From positions 49,767 to 113,766 of the forward strand of contig CAWCTB010000041.1 of NCBI GenBank assembly GCA_963798275.1: DNA of 64,000 bases, written 5' to 3'. This document shows positions 1 through 8,842 of this stretch, in pieces (position 1 is the first letter of the stretch; each line of letters opens with the position of its first letter). A model generated the notes under the pieces. The model saw nothing but the letters and a program-made list of their open reading frames with translations, was not told the origin of the DNA and searched no databases. This stretch comes from CAWCTB01 sp963798275. GTDB lineage: Bacteria; Acidobacteriota; Terriglobia; Terriglobales; Acidobacteriaceae. A program made the translations under genes and the position numbers.

Positions 1-663
1 CCCGTGGGATTCTCGAATGCATATCTGAATGGAGCGGTGGTGCTCGAGGTTTCGGGCGTGGGGAGCGTGAACAGCTCTCCGGTACCGGACGTTACCCTGG
101 GCATTGCGACCTTCGATGGCCAAGGCGCCTACACCGCCAAGGACGACGAAAATTTGGGAGGCACGCTGAGCCAGAGCAGTCCGTCGGGCACGTTTAACGT
201 GAGTGCCAACGGGCGAACCACGATCACGGGAATTGGAACGACGCCGCCGGTGATTTATCTGTCGAGCTTCAATGCCGGATTTGTGCTGGGGAACGATGCA
301 TCGGTGGGATTCGGCAACCTGGAGGCGCAGTTCGGCGGACCGTTCTCCAACACCTCGTTCAGCGGCTCGTATGCCGGTGGATCGTTGTTGCCGGTGCTCT
401 CGTCGGTAACGGTCGATGTAGACCTGGCCAGCGCGGACGGCGCGTCGTCCAATGCCACGCTCACGCTGAACTATGACAGCACCGGGCCTGGCGGTTCCGT
501 ACAGGGGCAGACCTTGACGGCGACGTACAACGTCGACAGTACGGGCCGGTTCCCGCTGACGGTGAACGGGAGCACGGCGGCGATTGGGTACGTGGTCAAC
601 CCGAACCGGGTCGTGGTGCTGGGTGGCGACGCCAATCCCAAGATCAATGCGCTGCAGAAATAG
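1..663 (+). CDS. Secreted beta-rich hypothetical protein, 5' end cut off by the window
   Basis: The reading frame is already open at base 1 and ends at a TAG at 661-663, so only the last 220 or so residues are present and the true start lies outside. The visible part is rich in Gly, Ser, Thr, Val and Asn with alternating hydrophobic residues, as in repeated beta-strand extracellular proteins. No catalytic motif is visible. Two stretches have a similar layout (around residues 25-60 and 150-195: a short beta segment, 'G' and 'T' rich turns, then 'TYNV' or 'TFNV'), which suggests an internal repeat. Proteins of this look are frequent in acidobacteria, often with Ig-like or choice-of-anchor domains. 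The function is unknown and the call rests on composition only. Confidence 0.6.
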   Translation, partial: PVGFSNAYLNGAVVLEVSGVGSVNSSPVPDVTLGIATFDGQGAYTAKDDENLGGTLSQSSPSGTFNVSANGRTTITGIGTTPPVIYLSSFNAGFVLGNDASVGFGNLEAQFGGPFSNTSFSGSYAGGSLLPVLSSVTVDVDLASADGASSNATLTLNYDSTGPGGSVQGQTLTATYNVDSTGRFPLTVNGSTAAIGYVVNPNRVVVLGGDANPKINALQK

Positions 664-689
664 CGCCGTCGCGGCAACGAGCCGGCAGT

Positions 690-935
690 TCAGGATGTGG
701 CGTTGCTGCCGGAGTAGGTGTGAAAGTGCACGTGCTTGCGGATTGAGCGCGCCGGCACCACCAGGGAAAAGCGTACATTGCGCCCACATTCATGACACGC
801 CGGAAATGGCTCGCCGGAGAGGCACGTGACTTCGTGCTGAGGGTGATGGTGGTTGTGAATGACGCGATAGATGCCTGAGTGCGGAACGGTGTCGCCGGGT
901 TGGTGGAATTCCACGAATTTGTGTCCGAAGTGCAC
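690..935 (-). CDS. Small conserved Cys/His-rich protein
   Basis: 81 residues. I chose the GTG at 935 because a strong GGAGG lies 6 bases upstream (in 941-950 read on the minus strand); the frame stays open upstream to 989 but no ribosome site supports a longer start. The pattern PGxxVPxSGIYRVIH, then HEVT, a GExFPxC block and a CxxC-type pair is that of a widespread family of small uncharacterised bacterial proteins. The Cys and His spacing would suit a metal-binding ribbon, but this is inference. It stands alone, convergent with the partial gene before it. The function is unknown; the reading frame itself is well supported by motif and ribosome site. Confidence 0.7.
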   Translation of the reverse strand: MHFGHKFVEFHQPGDTVPHSGIYRVIHNHHHPQHEVTCLSGEPFPACHECGRNVRFSLVVPARSIRKHVHFHTYSGSNATS

Positions 936-1182
936 GATCAGCCTCCTACCCCACTTATCGGCTGAATCGGCGGGGACTGTACTTTCCACTCCGATCTTGA
1001 GGTGTGAAGCCAGCGAGCGAGAACCTTATCCCGTCAAACCGCGTTGCCTAACAAGATTCCACGAGTGAACGATGGGCGAAGCCGTACAGGAAGCTTTCCT
1101 GCCGGCTGCCTCGGAGGTACATCCGGCTGCTGTCGTCCGGCCGCCCGTTGGCCAAGCGCACGACCGTTGCCGCAAGGAGCAG

Positions 1183-1437
1183 CTACGCTTCGGTGCTCTT
1201 AAGTTTCAGACTTGCCTTGTTGGCTTCCAGGAACTGGCGCAACTCGTCTGCCTGATCGAGCAGCCGGACCCATTGTTCGTAATAGAGGGTGACGGGAAAG
1301 CGGCCAAGACCGTAGACGCTGACCGCGCCCTTCTCGCTGACCTTGAAATTAATCGTGCCGCGGGCACGGCCTCCTTTGAGTTGCTCCTCGGCGGCGGCCA
1401 GGCGCGCTTTCAGTTCTTCATAGGTTGGTTCGGACAT
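1183..1437 (-). CDS. Small conserved hypothetical protein with N-terminal coiled coil
   Basis: 84 residues starting at an ATG with a GAGG 7 bases upstream. The first 20 or so residues (YEELKARLAAAEEQL) are a short amphipathic helix typical of a coiled coil. The remainder carries a recognisable core (FKVSEKGAVSVYGLGRFPVTLY, seen at about residues 31-52) followed by a second helix rich in Leu and Glu. I know this core from small uncharacterised proteins found across several phyla; no biochemical role is established. It is monocistronic, with about 250 bases on each side lacking other genes. High confidence that it is real, none on function. Confidence 0.75.
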   Translation of the reverse strand: MSEPTYEELKARLAAAEEQLKGGRARGTINFKVSEKGAVSVYGLGRFPVTLYYEQWVRLLDQADELRQFLEANKASLKLKSTEA

Positions 1438-1588
1438 GGGCTATCCTCGGGGAGTGAGATGATGGACGACCCATTGTATTGCGAATAGGAGCGAAACGCA
1501 TGGAACTTGGTGCGGGCTTGTACGTATAAATAGATGCATCATTGTGTTCGCCACTCGGCAAAGTTAGCTGGCGTTCTCTGGAGGAAGT

Positions 1589-2085
1589 ATGTCACGTCGA
1601 ATGCACCAAATGGGCGTAGCCATCGGATGCCTGTTCGTCCTTTTCCCCATGGTTGCGCAGGCCCAGGGCAAGAGTGACCGGGTACAGTTCGGCAGCGACA
1701 TCGTCGTCGGTGAAAACGAAGAGGTCGGCGACGTGGTTTGCATCGGCTGCTCGATCCGCATGCAGGGCGTTCGAGCGGTGACGTGGTGGCGATTGGCGGA
1801 TCGGCCGTCGTTGACGGCATGGTGAAGGGCGACGTGGTCAACGTCGGCGGGGGTTTGAGGTTGACCGATGCGGCGCGGGTGAGCGGGGAGGTAGTGGCGA
1901 TCGGCGGCGGCTTGTTGCGCGACCCGCGGGCCGAAGTGAAGGGCGAAGTTGTTTCCCAGTCGGGATTCTTTATTCTGTTCTTGTTGATTCTGGCTCCGTT
2001 GCTTCCGGTGATCGCCATCGTCGCCCTGGTGTGGTGGCTGCTAAGCCGCAACCGCAGGCCGGTTGCGGTGAGGGCGAACTCGTAG
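1589..2085 (+). CDS. Bactofilin-like repeat membrane protein, one frameshift
   Basis: The ATG at 1589 follows GGAGG by 6 bases and encodes a signal peptide (hydrophobic core about residues 8-22, 'AQA' before the cut). The next stretch, DIVVGENEEVGDVVCIGCSI, is in the same frame; after about base 1765 the frame changes by one base and continues with three or four repeats of the type GDVVAIGGS / GDVVNVGGG / GEVVAIGGG. The end is a transmembrane helix (FILFLLILAPLLPVIAIVALVW) and a short basic tail. Such repeats form right-handed beta-helix stacks resembling the polymer-forming bactofilin fold. A single missing base near 1760-1775 explains the break, so the gene is probably intact in the organism. 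The role is unknown, probably envelope-associated. Confidence 0.65.
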
Positions 2086-2372
2086 TCCAGGACTTCGCGA
2101 AGGTCTCTTCCCGATTCCGGGACATGATCGAGAGTGGTTCGCGGAAATGACTCATCGTGCTGACCGTCAAGACTGACTATAAGTCATAAAATAGTAACCT
2201 GAGTTGCTTACCGATGCCTGGCGTCATGGCAGAAAATGACGTTCGTCAGAGTGCAATTACTTCGCTTTGTGTCTTGCGTCACAGCCAAGGCTGGAGCGAA
2301 GGTTGATATTAGGTAATCATAGTAATCATTCCACGCCGCGCCACGCGATGGAAGAAGTGCGCAACCACGATC

Positions 2373-4658
2373 GTGAGCCGGCTCTTTAAAGGAACCCTTT
2401 CCCCGATGGGGCGAGCAAACCTATTTCGGACATCGACGGTTGTTCGGAAGACCGTTGACAGCCCAATTCTGCCGTATTTCATCGCATCGAGCATCATTCT
2501 CCTGGGGGTTGGGGCTTGGTACGCCAGCCTCAAGCTGGGGACAACCGATGTCCACGGGCTGGTCATCGCGGCCCTCGAGCGCGCGCCACTGTTGCTGACT
2601 GTAACGCTTGGGGTCGCAGCCGGCGTGGCCGTGCGGCTGATGCAACATTCCCGCCGCGTCCGGCGGGAACTGGACCGGTTCAATCGCGAGTTGACCGAGA
2701 GCAACCACAAGCTGGCGGTAGAAGTACAACACGTGCGGGAATCGGAAGAGCGCTTCCGGCTGCTGTTCTCTTCGAACCCCCATCCGATGTGGTTGTATGA
2801 CTGCGACACGCTTGGCTTCGTGGATGTGAATGACGCCGCTGTGGAACAGTACGGCTACTCGCGGGACGAGTTTCTGGCGATGAAGGCTACGGAGATTCGT
2901 CCGCTAGAGGACGTGGCCCGATTTGTTGGGGAGATCAGCCAACTTCCCAGCGGATACAACACTCGTGGATTGTGGCGGCACCGCCGCAAGGACGGCAGCC
3001 TGTTCCACGCGGATATCAAGGTATTCCGGTTCGAAAAGGATGGCGCTACTCGCGAGCTGGTACTGGCGCAGGACGTGACGGAACGGGTAGAAGCGGAAGA
3101 GGCGCTCCGCGGCTCGGAATCGGCGCTACAGTCGCTGGTCAACAACGCACCCTTTGGGATCTGCCGGACTTCCCTCAGAGAAGATCGCTTTCTCACGCTC
3201 AACCAGGCTTTGTGCCAGATGCTGGGTTACGGGCGGGAAGAGATGCTGGGATTGAAGCTCTCGACCCAACTGTACGCGGACGCCAACGACCGCGAGCGCA
3301 TGCGGGAGATCGTGCAAAGGAACCGGACGCTACAAGCGTTCGAGACATCGCTGGTCCGGCGCGATGGCGAAACCGTCCGGGTGCGGGCCTGGGGCGTGCT
3401 GAAGCCAAACCTCCAGGGAGAGTTGGACAACCTCGACGTTTACATCGAGGACGTGACCGAGCAAAGCACCCTGGAGCAGCAGGTGCGACGGGTACAGAAG
3501 TTGGAGGCGGTGGGCCGGCTGGCCGGAGGCATTGCCCACGACTTCAACAACATCCTGGTGGTGATCAAGCTGTCGACCGAGTTGATGTTGGCGCAGATCA
3601 CGCCCGAGAGCCCGATGAGCAGACCCTTGCTGCAAGTGGCGAACGCCGCCGACCGAGCCGCTGCGCTCACCAAGCAACTGCTGGCATTTGGCCGCCAGCA
3701 GGTCATGCAGGCGCGGGTCATCAACGTGAATACCGTGGTTACCGATACTTCTCACCTGCTGCGGCGCATTATCGGCGAGGACATTCAACTGGTAACCAAG
3801 CTTAACGAGAAACTGCACAATGCCCGCCTCGACTCCGACCAGTTGGGACAAGTCATTCTCAACCTGGCGGTGAACGCGCGGGACGCGATGCCGGAGGGGG
3901 GAACACTTCACATCGAAACCGATAACGTGGAACTCGACGAAAGCTACACTACGGTCCACACGCCGGCGCAGCCCGGTCACTATGTCATGGTGGCGGTAAG
4001 CGACACCGGTTGTGGGATCGACAAAGTTGTGCTGCCCCGCATCTTCGATCCGTTCTTCACCACCAAGCCGGTGGGCAAGGGCACGGGGCTGGGGCTCTCG
4101 ATTGTGTATGGCATCGTGAAGCAGAGCGGGGGCTACATCTGGGTCTACAGCGAGCCGGGCCAGGGAACGACGTTCAAACTGTATTTTCCGATCGATAACG
4201 GGGCGTTGGAGGTACAGGTGCAGCACGACACGGTGAAGAACCGGGTCAACGGGCATACCGTGCTCGTGGTCGAGGACGAGGGGGTCATCCGCAGCAACCT
4301 GCGGGAGTGCCTGCAACAGCTCGGCTATAAGGTGCTGGAGGCCGATGACGGGGTGGCGGCCCTGCAGATGTGCCAGGAGCGCGAGCAGGAGATTGACCTG
4401 ATCCTGACCGACCTGGTACTGCCCAGGATGGGGGGGCACGAACTTGCCCGCGAACTGATGCGACGCTATGGGAACATGAGCGTGGTGTATATGTCCGGTT
4501 ACACCGAAGACAATGCCGCCCGGCGGGAGATCCTGAGCCGGGGAAGCATCTTCCTGCAGAAACCATTCAGCGTAGCCGACCTTTCGAGCGCGGTGAGTCG
4601 CGCCGTGGCGCTGCACGGCCTGAGCATGCAAACAACTGCAGCCTCACCGGAATCCTAA
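2373..4658 (+). CDS. Hybrid sensor histidine kinase/response regulator
   Basis: About 761 residues. Order: an N-terminal membrane part with two hydrophobic helices (about residues 32-85), a short coiled linker, two PAS domains (about 110-245 and 245-365), a phospho-acceptor domain with the H-box GGIAHDFNN (His at about 389), the ATPase domain with N, G1 (DTGCGI) and G2 (GKGTGLGLS) boxes, and a C-terminal receiver with acidic pair VEDE and phospho-Asp in LTDLVLP (about residue 680). It should sense a signal through membrane/PAS, autophosphorylate and pass phosphate to its own receiver. The start is uncertain: GTG at 2373 or ATG at 2406, the latter with AAGGAA upstream. No cognate regulator lies beside it, so its output partner is unknown. 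Confidence 0.92.
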   Translation: MSRLFKGTLSPMGRANLFRTSTVVRKTVDSPILPYFIASSIILLGVGAWYASLKLGTTDVHGLVIAALERAPLLLTVTLGVAAGVAVRLMQHSRRVRRELDRFNRELTESNHKLAVEVQHVRESEERFRLLFSSNPHPMWLYDCDTLGFVDVNDAAVEQYGYSRDEFLAMKATEIRPLEDVARFVGEISQLPSGYNTRGLWRHRRKDGSLFHADIKVFRFEKDGATRELVLAQDVTERVEAEEALRGSESALQSLVNNAPFGICRTSLREDRFLTLNQALCQMLGYGREEMLGLKLSTQLYADANDRERMREIVQRNRTLQAFETSLVRRDGETVRVRAWGVLKPNLQGELDNLDVYIEDVTEQSTLEQQVRRVQKLEAVGRLAGGIAHDFNNILVVIKLSTELMLAQITPESPMSRPLLQVANAADRAAALTKQLLAFGRQQVMQARVINVNTVVTDTSHLLRRIIGEDIQLVTKLNEKLHNARLDSDQLGQVILNLAVNARDAMPEGGTLHIETDNVELDESYTTVHTPAQPGHYVMVAVSDTGCGIDKVVLPRIFDPFFTTKPVGKGTGLGLSIVYGIVKQSGGYIWVYSEPGQGTTFKLYFPIDNGALEVQVQHDTVKNRVNGHTVLVVEDEGVIRSNLRECLQQLGYKVLEADDGVAALQMCQEREQEIDLILTDLVLPRMGGHELARELMRRYGNMSVVYMSGYTEDNAARREILSRGSIFLQKPFSVADLSSAVSRAVALHGLSMQTTAASPES

Positions 4659-4677
4659 TGGAAGACAAGCGGCTGTG

Positions 4678-6192
4678 CTAGCCAGCGCGGAAGAGGCTGG
4701 CCCAGGATTCGTCGAGGTTGCTCCAGCGATCGCGTTCCAGCCAGTTGGCCTGCGACTCGGGCAAATACAGCGTGCCGTGTCCCTCCGAGCAGACCATCTC
4801 GGTGCCTGCCCAATTCAACAGCACACTGCCGGGCCGTCCGATGTCGATGGGCATGCCGAGCCGGCGCAGGCAGATGCGGCAACGCTTCTGCTGATCCAGG
4901 GTCGACCAGGACAGGACGGCGACCGCGACGGGAAGAAAGATCCAGACCGAGATCTCGTCGGCCATGGGATACAAAGAGCCGACCATATAGCTGGAGAGGG
5001 CGTGCACCACCATCCACGAGAGTAGATAGGCGACACCCACCAGCGCCGCTGATTTGGCGAGGAAGAAGGCCCACCAGCGCAGGCGTTCGCGCGGCGCCAG
5101 CGGTGCCTGGCCGACTCCCGAGCCGGAGGGCAACATCCAGGCGATGCCAGCGGCGCAGAGCAAGGCGAGCAACAGAAAGCCGACGTACGCCTCCAGCGTC
5201 CGCCGGAACTGGAACTGGGCCGACGCCACGCCCATGGGCGAGGCGATGAAGCGGTAGCCGGCGTTCTCGCTGCGGTCGACCAGGTCCTGCTGCAGTTGGG
5301 ATTCAGCAACGCCATCCTGCAGCAGCGCCACCGCGCCGACGCGGTTCATGAAATTGCTGAAGCGGAGCGTGGCATCGTCGAGGGACGTCCAAACCGACAC
5401 GGACGGCGACAGCAGGCGGAAGTTCGGCGGCAGCACACCCACGACGGTTTTTTGCTGGCGGTCGACGGTGATCGTCTGTCCTACGATGTGAGGGTCGCCG
5501 TGGTACCGCAGCTTCCAAAAATCGTGGCTGAGGACGACGCAGCCGGCGCACTCCAGGCGGCGGCCGGGCGAGGGCAGCTTGCCTAATTCGGGGCGAACCC
5601 CTACGGCATGGAAGAATTCGGGCGAGACCCGCGCTTCAATTACCGGTACTGCGCCAGTGTCGCCGGCGAGCATGCCGGGGCCCCAGGAGTAGACGGCCAA
5701 CTCTTTGGCCAGGGGAGTCTCCTGCCAGATCGAAAACAGGTAAAGCAGCGTTTCCGAACGGATGCGAACGTACTTGCCATCGAAGCTGACCACGGCGACA
5801 CGGTTAGGGTGACTGATGGAGGTCGATAGCAGGGATCGCGAACGCGCCAGGAAGCCGCCTCCGAAAAACACACCCAGAAGCAGCAGAAAACACAGCGCCA
5901 GCACCGTGGCTGGCGAGCGGAACAGGCGATCTTTGCGACCCAGGAATTCGTCGCGATCCAAGCGAAGCCACAGCGCTTCGGGAAAAGCCTTCCAGCAATG
6001 ACGAGCCAGGATCAGGCGATTCTGCGCATCCAGCCGGCCGGATTCGGCAAGGAAGTGGGTCCAGTGCCAAATCCGGTTGAACCATTGCGCTTTCCACTCG
6101 CGGCGCCGGGAGCCGGGTACCAGCCAGCTCGCCATCCAGACGACAGACTGACAGCTAATCAGCGTCCGCCGCAGAGGATCGAGCCATCGCAT
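4678..6192 (-). CDS. MacB-core/FtsX-like permease-type protein with C-terminal Cys cluster
   Basis: 504 residues from the ATG at 6192, chosen because GGAG sits 7 bases upstream; the frame is open further up. There is one transmembrane helix near residue 130, then a periplasmic MacB-core-like region (CVVLSHDFWKLRYHGD, then a VVGVLPPNFRL motif typical of that fold), then about three helices resembling a reduced FtsX segment. The tail has CRICLRRL followed about 30 residues later by CSEGHG, which could bind zinc. In MacB systems this fold couples to an ATPase and outer-membrane factor, but neither is present here. Acidobacteria carry many stand-alone MacB-core proteins of unknown role. It is transcribed away from the M28 peptidase. 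Confidence 0.75.
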   Translation of the reverse strand: MRWLDPLRRTLISCQSVVWMASWLVPGSRRREWKAQWFNRIWHWTHFLAESGRLDAQNRLILARHCWKAFPEALWLRLDRDEFLGRKDRLFRSPATVLALCFLLLLGVFFGGGFLARSRSLLSTSISHPNRVAVVSFDGKYVRIRSETLLYLFSIWQETPLAKELAVYSWGPGMLAGDTGAVPVIEARVSPEFFHAVGVRPELGKLPSPGRRLECAGCVVLSHDFWKLRYHGDPHIVGQTITVDRQQKTVVGVLPPNFRLLSPSVSVWTSLDDATLRFSNFMNRVGAVALLQDGVAESQLQQDLVDRSENAGYRFIASPMGVASAQFQFRRTLEAYVGFLLLALLCAAGIAWMLPSGSGVGQAPLAPRERLRWWAFFLAKSAALVGVAYLLSWMVVHALSSYMVGSLYPMADEISVWIFLPVAVAVLSWSTLDQQKRCRICLRRLGMPIDIGRPGSVLLNWAGTEMVCSEGHGTLYLPESQANWLERDRWSNLDESWASLFRAG

Positions 6193-6426
6193 GAAACCGC
6201 TCCACACCTGCACCGCTATGGTAAGCCAACTTGCCTGCTGATAGGACACTCGCCGGGGCAAATTAGTTTCGCGATTTTATGCAGAAACGGCCGAGGTGGG
6301 GGGTGTAGAGCGTATTTTTGGAGGTTAGGATGCCTATCGCCCGACGCGTCCTCGCGCCGGCTGACGATGTCTGGGCCTTTGACCACGTTCAGCAATGGGC
6401 TGGCCTCTGCTACACTCGCGCTGCCT

Positions 6427-7975
6427 ATGTACAGAGCGATCACTGTCCTTCTGTTGGCCGCCGCCACTCTCGCCCAGCAGCATCCCCGAGACAAGAACAT
6501 TCACGACGCCGACACCCGCGCCTGGTGGCACACCACCGAAGCGCTGGCTTCGGACAGCATGGAGGGCCGCGATACCGGCTCAGCTGCTTATCAGCGGGCG
6601 GCGGAGTACGTGGCTGACCGCTTCCAGCAAGCGGGTCTCCAGCCAGCCGGAGACAATCACACCTTTTTCCAGTCCGTAGCGATGAACGAAGTGGCGGTTG
6701 ATGCCGCAGGCACGAGCTTCACTCTTCTTCGGGATGATGGCAGGAAGCAGACAATCGAGTTTCTGCAGCAGATCACGATCGCCCCCGCTGCCGACCTGCC
6801 TGTGGAAACCGATGCGCCCCTCACGTTTCGCGGGTATTGCGGTAAGGACGCGATGAAGGACATCGCAGGCAAGATCGTCGTCTGTTTTGGCACATACCGC
6901 CAGGGTCTGCCCAGCGGCGCCGGAGCGCAGCAAGAGTGCGCGAGAGGGGAACGCCCGGGGCATTATCAATGTCGATGACCCATACTTCACGATCGAGCCG
7001 CCCCGCTGGCCGGCAGCTTATGCCCGGCGCGTCTCGCTGGCTGGGGACCAGGACCACGAGAAGGAGGCCAGTCCGCTACTGGTTATGCGTCTCGACTCGA
7101 CGCTGTTTGCGGATGTGCTCCAAGGCAGTGGACAGGATGCTGCCAAGATCCTCGCCGCCGGCGGACAGAAGGAGGCACTGCCGTCATTCGAGATCCCGGC
7201 ACAGTTGCAAGTCCGGCTGCACCTGACTCAGCGCTCCTACAGTTCGCCCAATGTGCTTGCCGTGTTGCGCGGCGCCGATCCAGGTCTCAAGGATCAGTAC
7301 GTGGTGATCGCCGCGCACCTGGATGGCTATGGTTACGGCACGCCGGTCAAGGGCGACAATCTCTACAACGGCGCTCTGGATGATGCTGCCTATGTCGCGT
7401 TGCTCATCCAGTTCGCCGACGACCTTCACCGTCAGCATCGTCAACTGAAGCGTTCCGTTCTGTTCTGCGCCTTTACCGGCGAAGAGAAGGGCCTGCTTGG
7501 TTCCAACTATTTTGTGAAGCACCCGACCGTTCCGGCCGCGCAACTGGTTGCCGATATCAACCTCGATCAGCTCCGGCCGCTGTTTCCGCTCAATATTCTG
7601 ACGGTGCTGGCGATCGACGACTCGACCCTGGGCACAACCGCTCGCCAGATCGGGTCCAGTATGGGCATCGAGATGCGCGCCGATCGCGAGCCGGAACGCG
7701 CCCTCCTTCGCCGTGCCGACCACTATCCGTTTCTGCAAATCGGTGTTCCCGCGATTGGTTTCATCTTCGGCTACGATCCAGGCAACGACGCCGAGCGCCG
7801 CTACCGGGAGTGGTACCAGGCTCGATATCACCGCCCACAGGACGACCTGACTCAGCCGGTAGACTTCGACGCCGCGACGAAATTCAACCAGTTCTTCTAT
7901 AAGCTCACCGAGATAGTGGCGAATGCACCGGAGCGACCTTCGTTCCTGCCGGGCAGCAGCTTTGCGCAGCGCTAG
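6427..7975 (+). CDS. Secreted M28-family zinc aminopeptidase, one frameshift
   Basis: The ATG at 6427 opens a signal peptide (MYRAITVLLLAAATLAQQ). The first frame runs to about 6910 and covers the N-terminal region with the family hallmark DSMEGRDTGS. The frame then shifts by one base near 6910-6930 and continues to the TAG at 7973-7975. The second part holds the zinc site expected of M28 enzymes: His in VIAAHLDGYG, Asp in NGALDDAA, the catalytic Glu pair in FTGEEKGLLGS, Asp in DINLDQ and His in RYHRPQDD. All ligands are present, so the enzyme should be active if the frameshift is an assembly error. Likely role: removal of N-terminal residues from peptides outside the cytoplasm. Confidence 0.85.
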
Positions 7976-7991
7976 TCGATGTCCAGGGCAG

Positions 7992-8562
7992 CTACTTAGT
8001 CACAGCTCCCATGGCCAGGTAGCCCATGGGCTCGATGCCGAAGGCGTCCGCCACACGGTTGAAGAAGGCAAACATCGCCGCGATGTAGACCGCCTCGGCA
8101 ATCTGTTCCTCCGACCATCCTGCCGCGCGCAAGGGGTCCGTATCGCCACGCGTAATTTTGTAGGCGTCGAAGGTGATCTTGCGGGCGAACTCCAGCAGCA
8201 GCCGCTCGGCCTTAGCTGAGGCCGGCGGAATCGAGATCGCCCTTGGCAATGGCGGTTACGGTCTGATCGTCGGCTCCCTGTTCACGCAGGAAGTAAGCAT
8301 GCGAGTCGAGTCAATACGGGCACCGGTTGAGCGCCGAGACATAGCTGGCGATGGCTTCCTTCTGGCGGCGGGTGAGGTGTCCCTCGGAGAAGTGAATCGT
8401 GTCGGAAAAGGCGATGACCTGGCGAAGAAAATCAGGGCGGGCGCTGAAACATTTCAGGATGGAGGGGACGATCTCACGTCCGCGGAGGGCCCGCCACTCG
8501 TCGTAAACCTGGGCAACTTCTCCCTGGGCCTCATTGTCCTGGACGACTCGGATGTTGTTCAC
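7992..8562 (-). CDS. AhpD-like peroxidase-related protein, probable selenoprotein (in-frame TGA), plus a frameshift
   Basis: GTG start at 8562 with AGGAG 5 bases upstream. The frame reads through 83 residues of an AhpD/carboxymuconolactone-decarboxylase-type protein to VSALNRCPY, then TGA at 8311-8313, then LDSHAYFLREQGADD in the same frame. Family members have CxxC at this place, so the TGA replaces the second Cys, giving C81-P-Y-U84. A hairpin follows (see the SECIS entry). The same frame meets TAA at 8212-8214, but the family sequence continues one frame over (AKAERLLLEFARK to the stop at 7992), so one indel lies near 8205-8230. The total length of about 190 residues fits the family. Expected role: thiol/selenol peroxidase. 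The alternative is a pseudogene. Confidence 0.75.
8274..8293 (-). promoter_or_regulatory. Candidate bacterial SECIS hairpin
   Basis: On the mRNA, 7 base pairs (CUUCCUG with CAGGGAG, one G-U pair) close a 6-base loop CGUGAA. The loop begins 24 bases after the UGA. Bacterial SECIS rules as I know them ask for 16-37 bases from UGA to the apical loop, a loop of 3-14 bases, and a G within the first two loop positions, often followed by U; all are met here (G at position 2, followed by U). It lies inside the coding frame, as bacterial elements do. Folding was done by eye. Confidence 0.6.
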
Positions 8563-8842
8563 TTAGGCTCCTGGTGGGGCTTGCCATTTGCACCCCGAGC
8601 AAGCGCAGCGTCTGCCGACTGTAATAGGAAGCAGCGAGCCGCGTCACTAGTACATTTCGATTATTGCCCCTGCGATTGCCGGAAGGATTTAATCCACTAA
8701 GCTGTTGCTGTGTCTCCGGCCACAAAAAGGGGTCCGATGGCTGGGGTATTTATGGGGTAACTTCCAGCAGCCAGGGCATTTTCATGCCGTGGCCAAGTTC
8801 TGTCCGGGTGTGATTCTGGCATTCCGTCCAAACCCGTCCAAC

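Noticed and set aside
3330..4631. 433-codon frame antisense to the hybrid kinase
   Set aside because: Shadow; the kinase boxes are on the sense strand.
6900..6960. Programmed frameshift in the M28 gene
   Set aside because: No slippery heptamer or stimulatory hairpin is evident, and similar single indels occur in many genes of the window.
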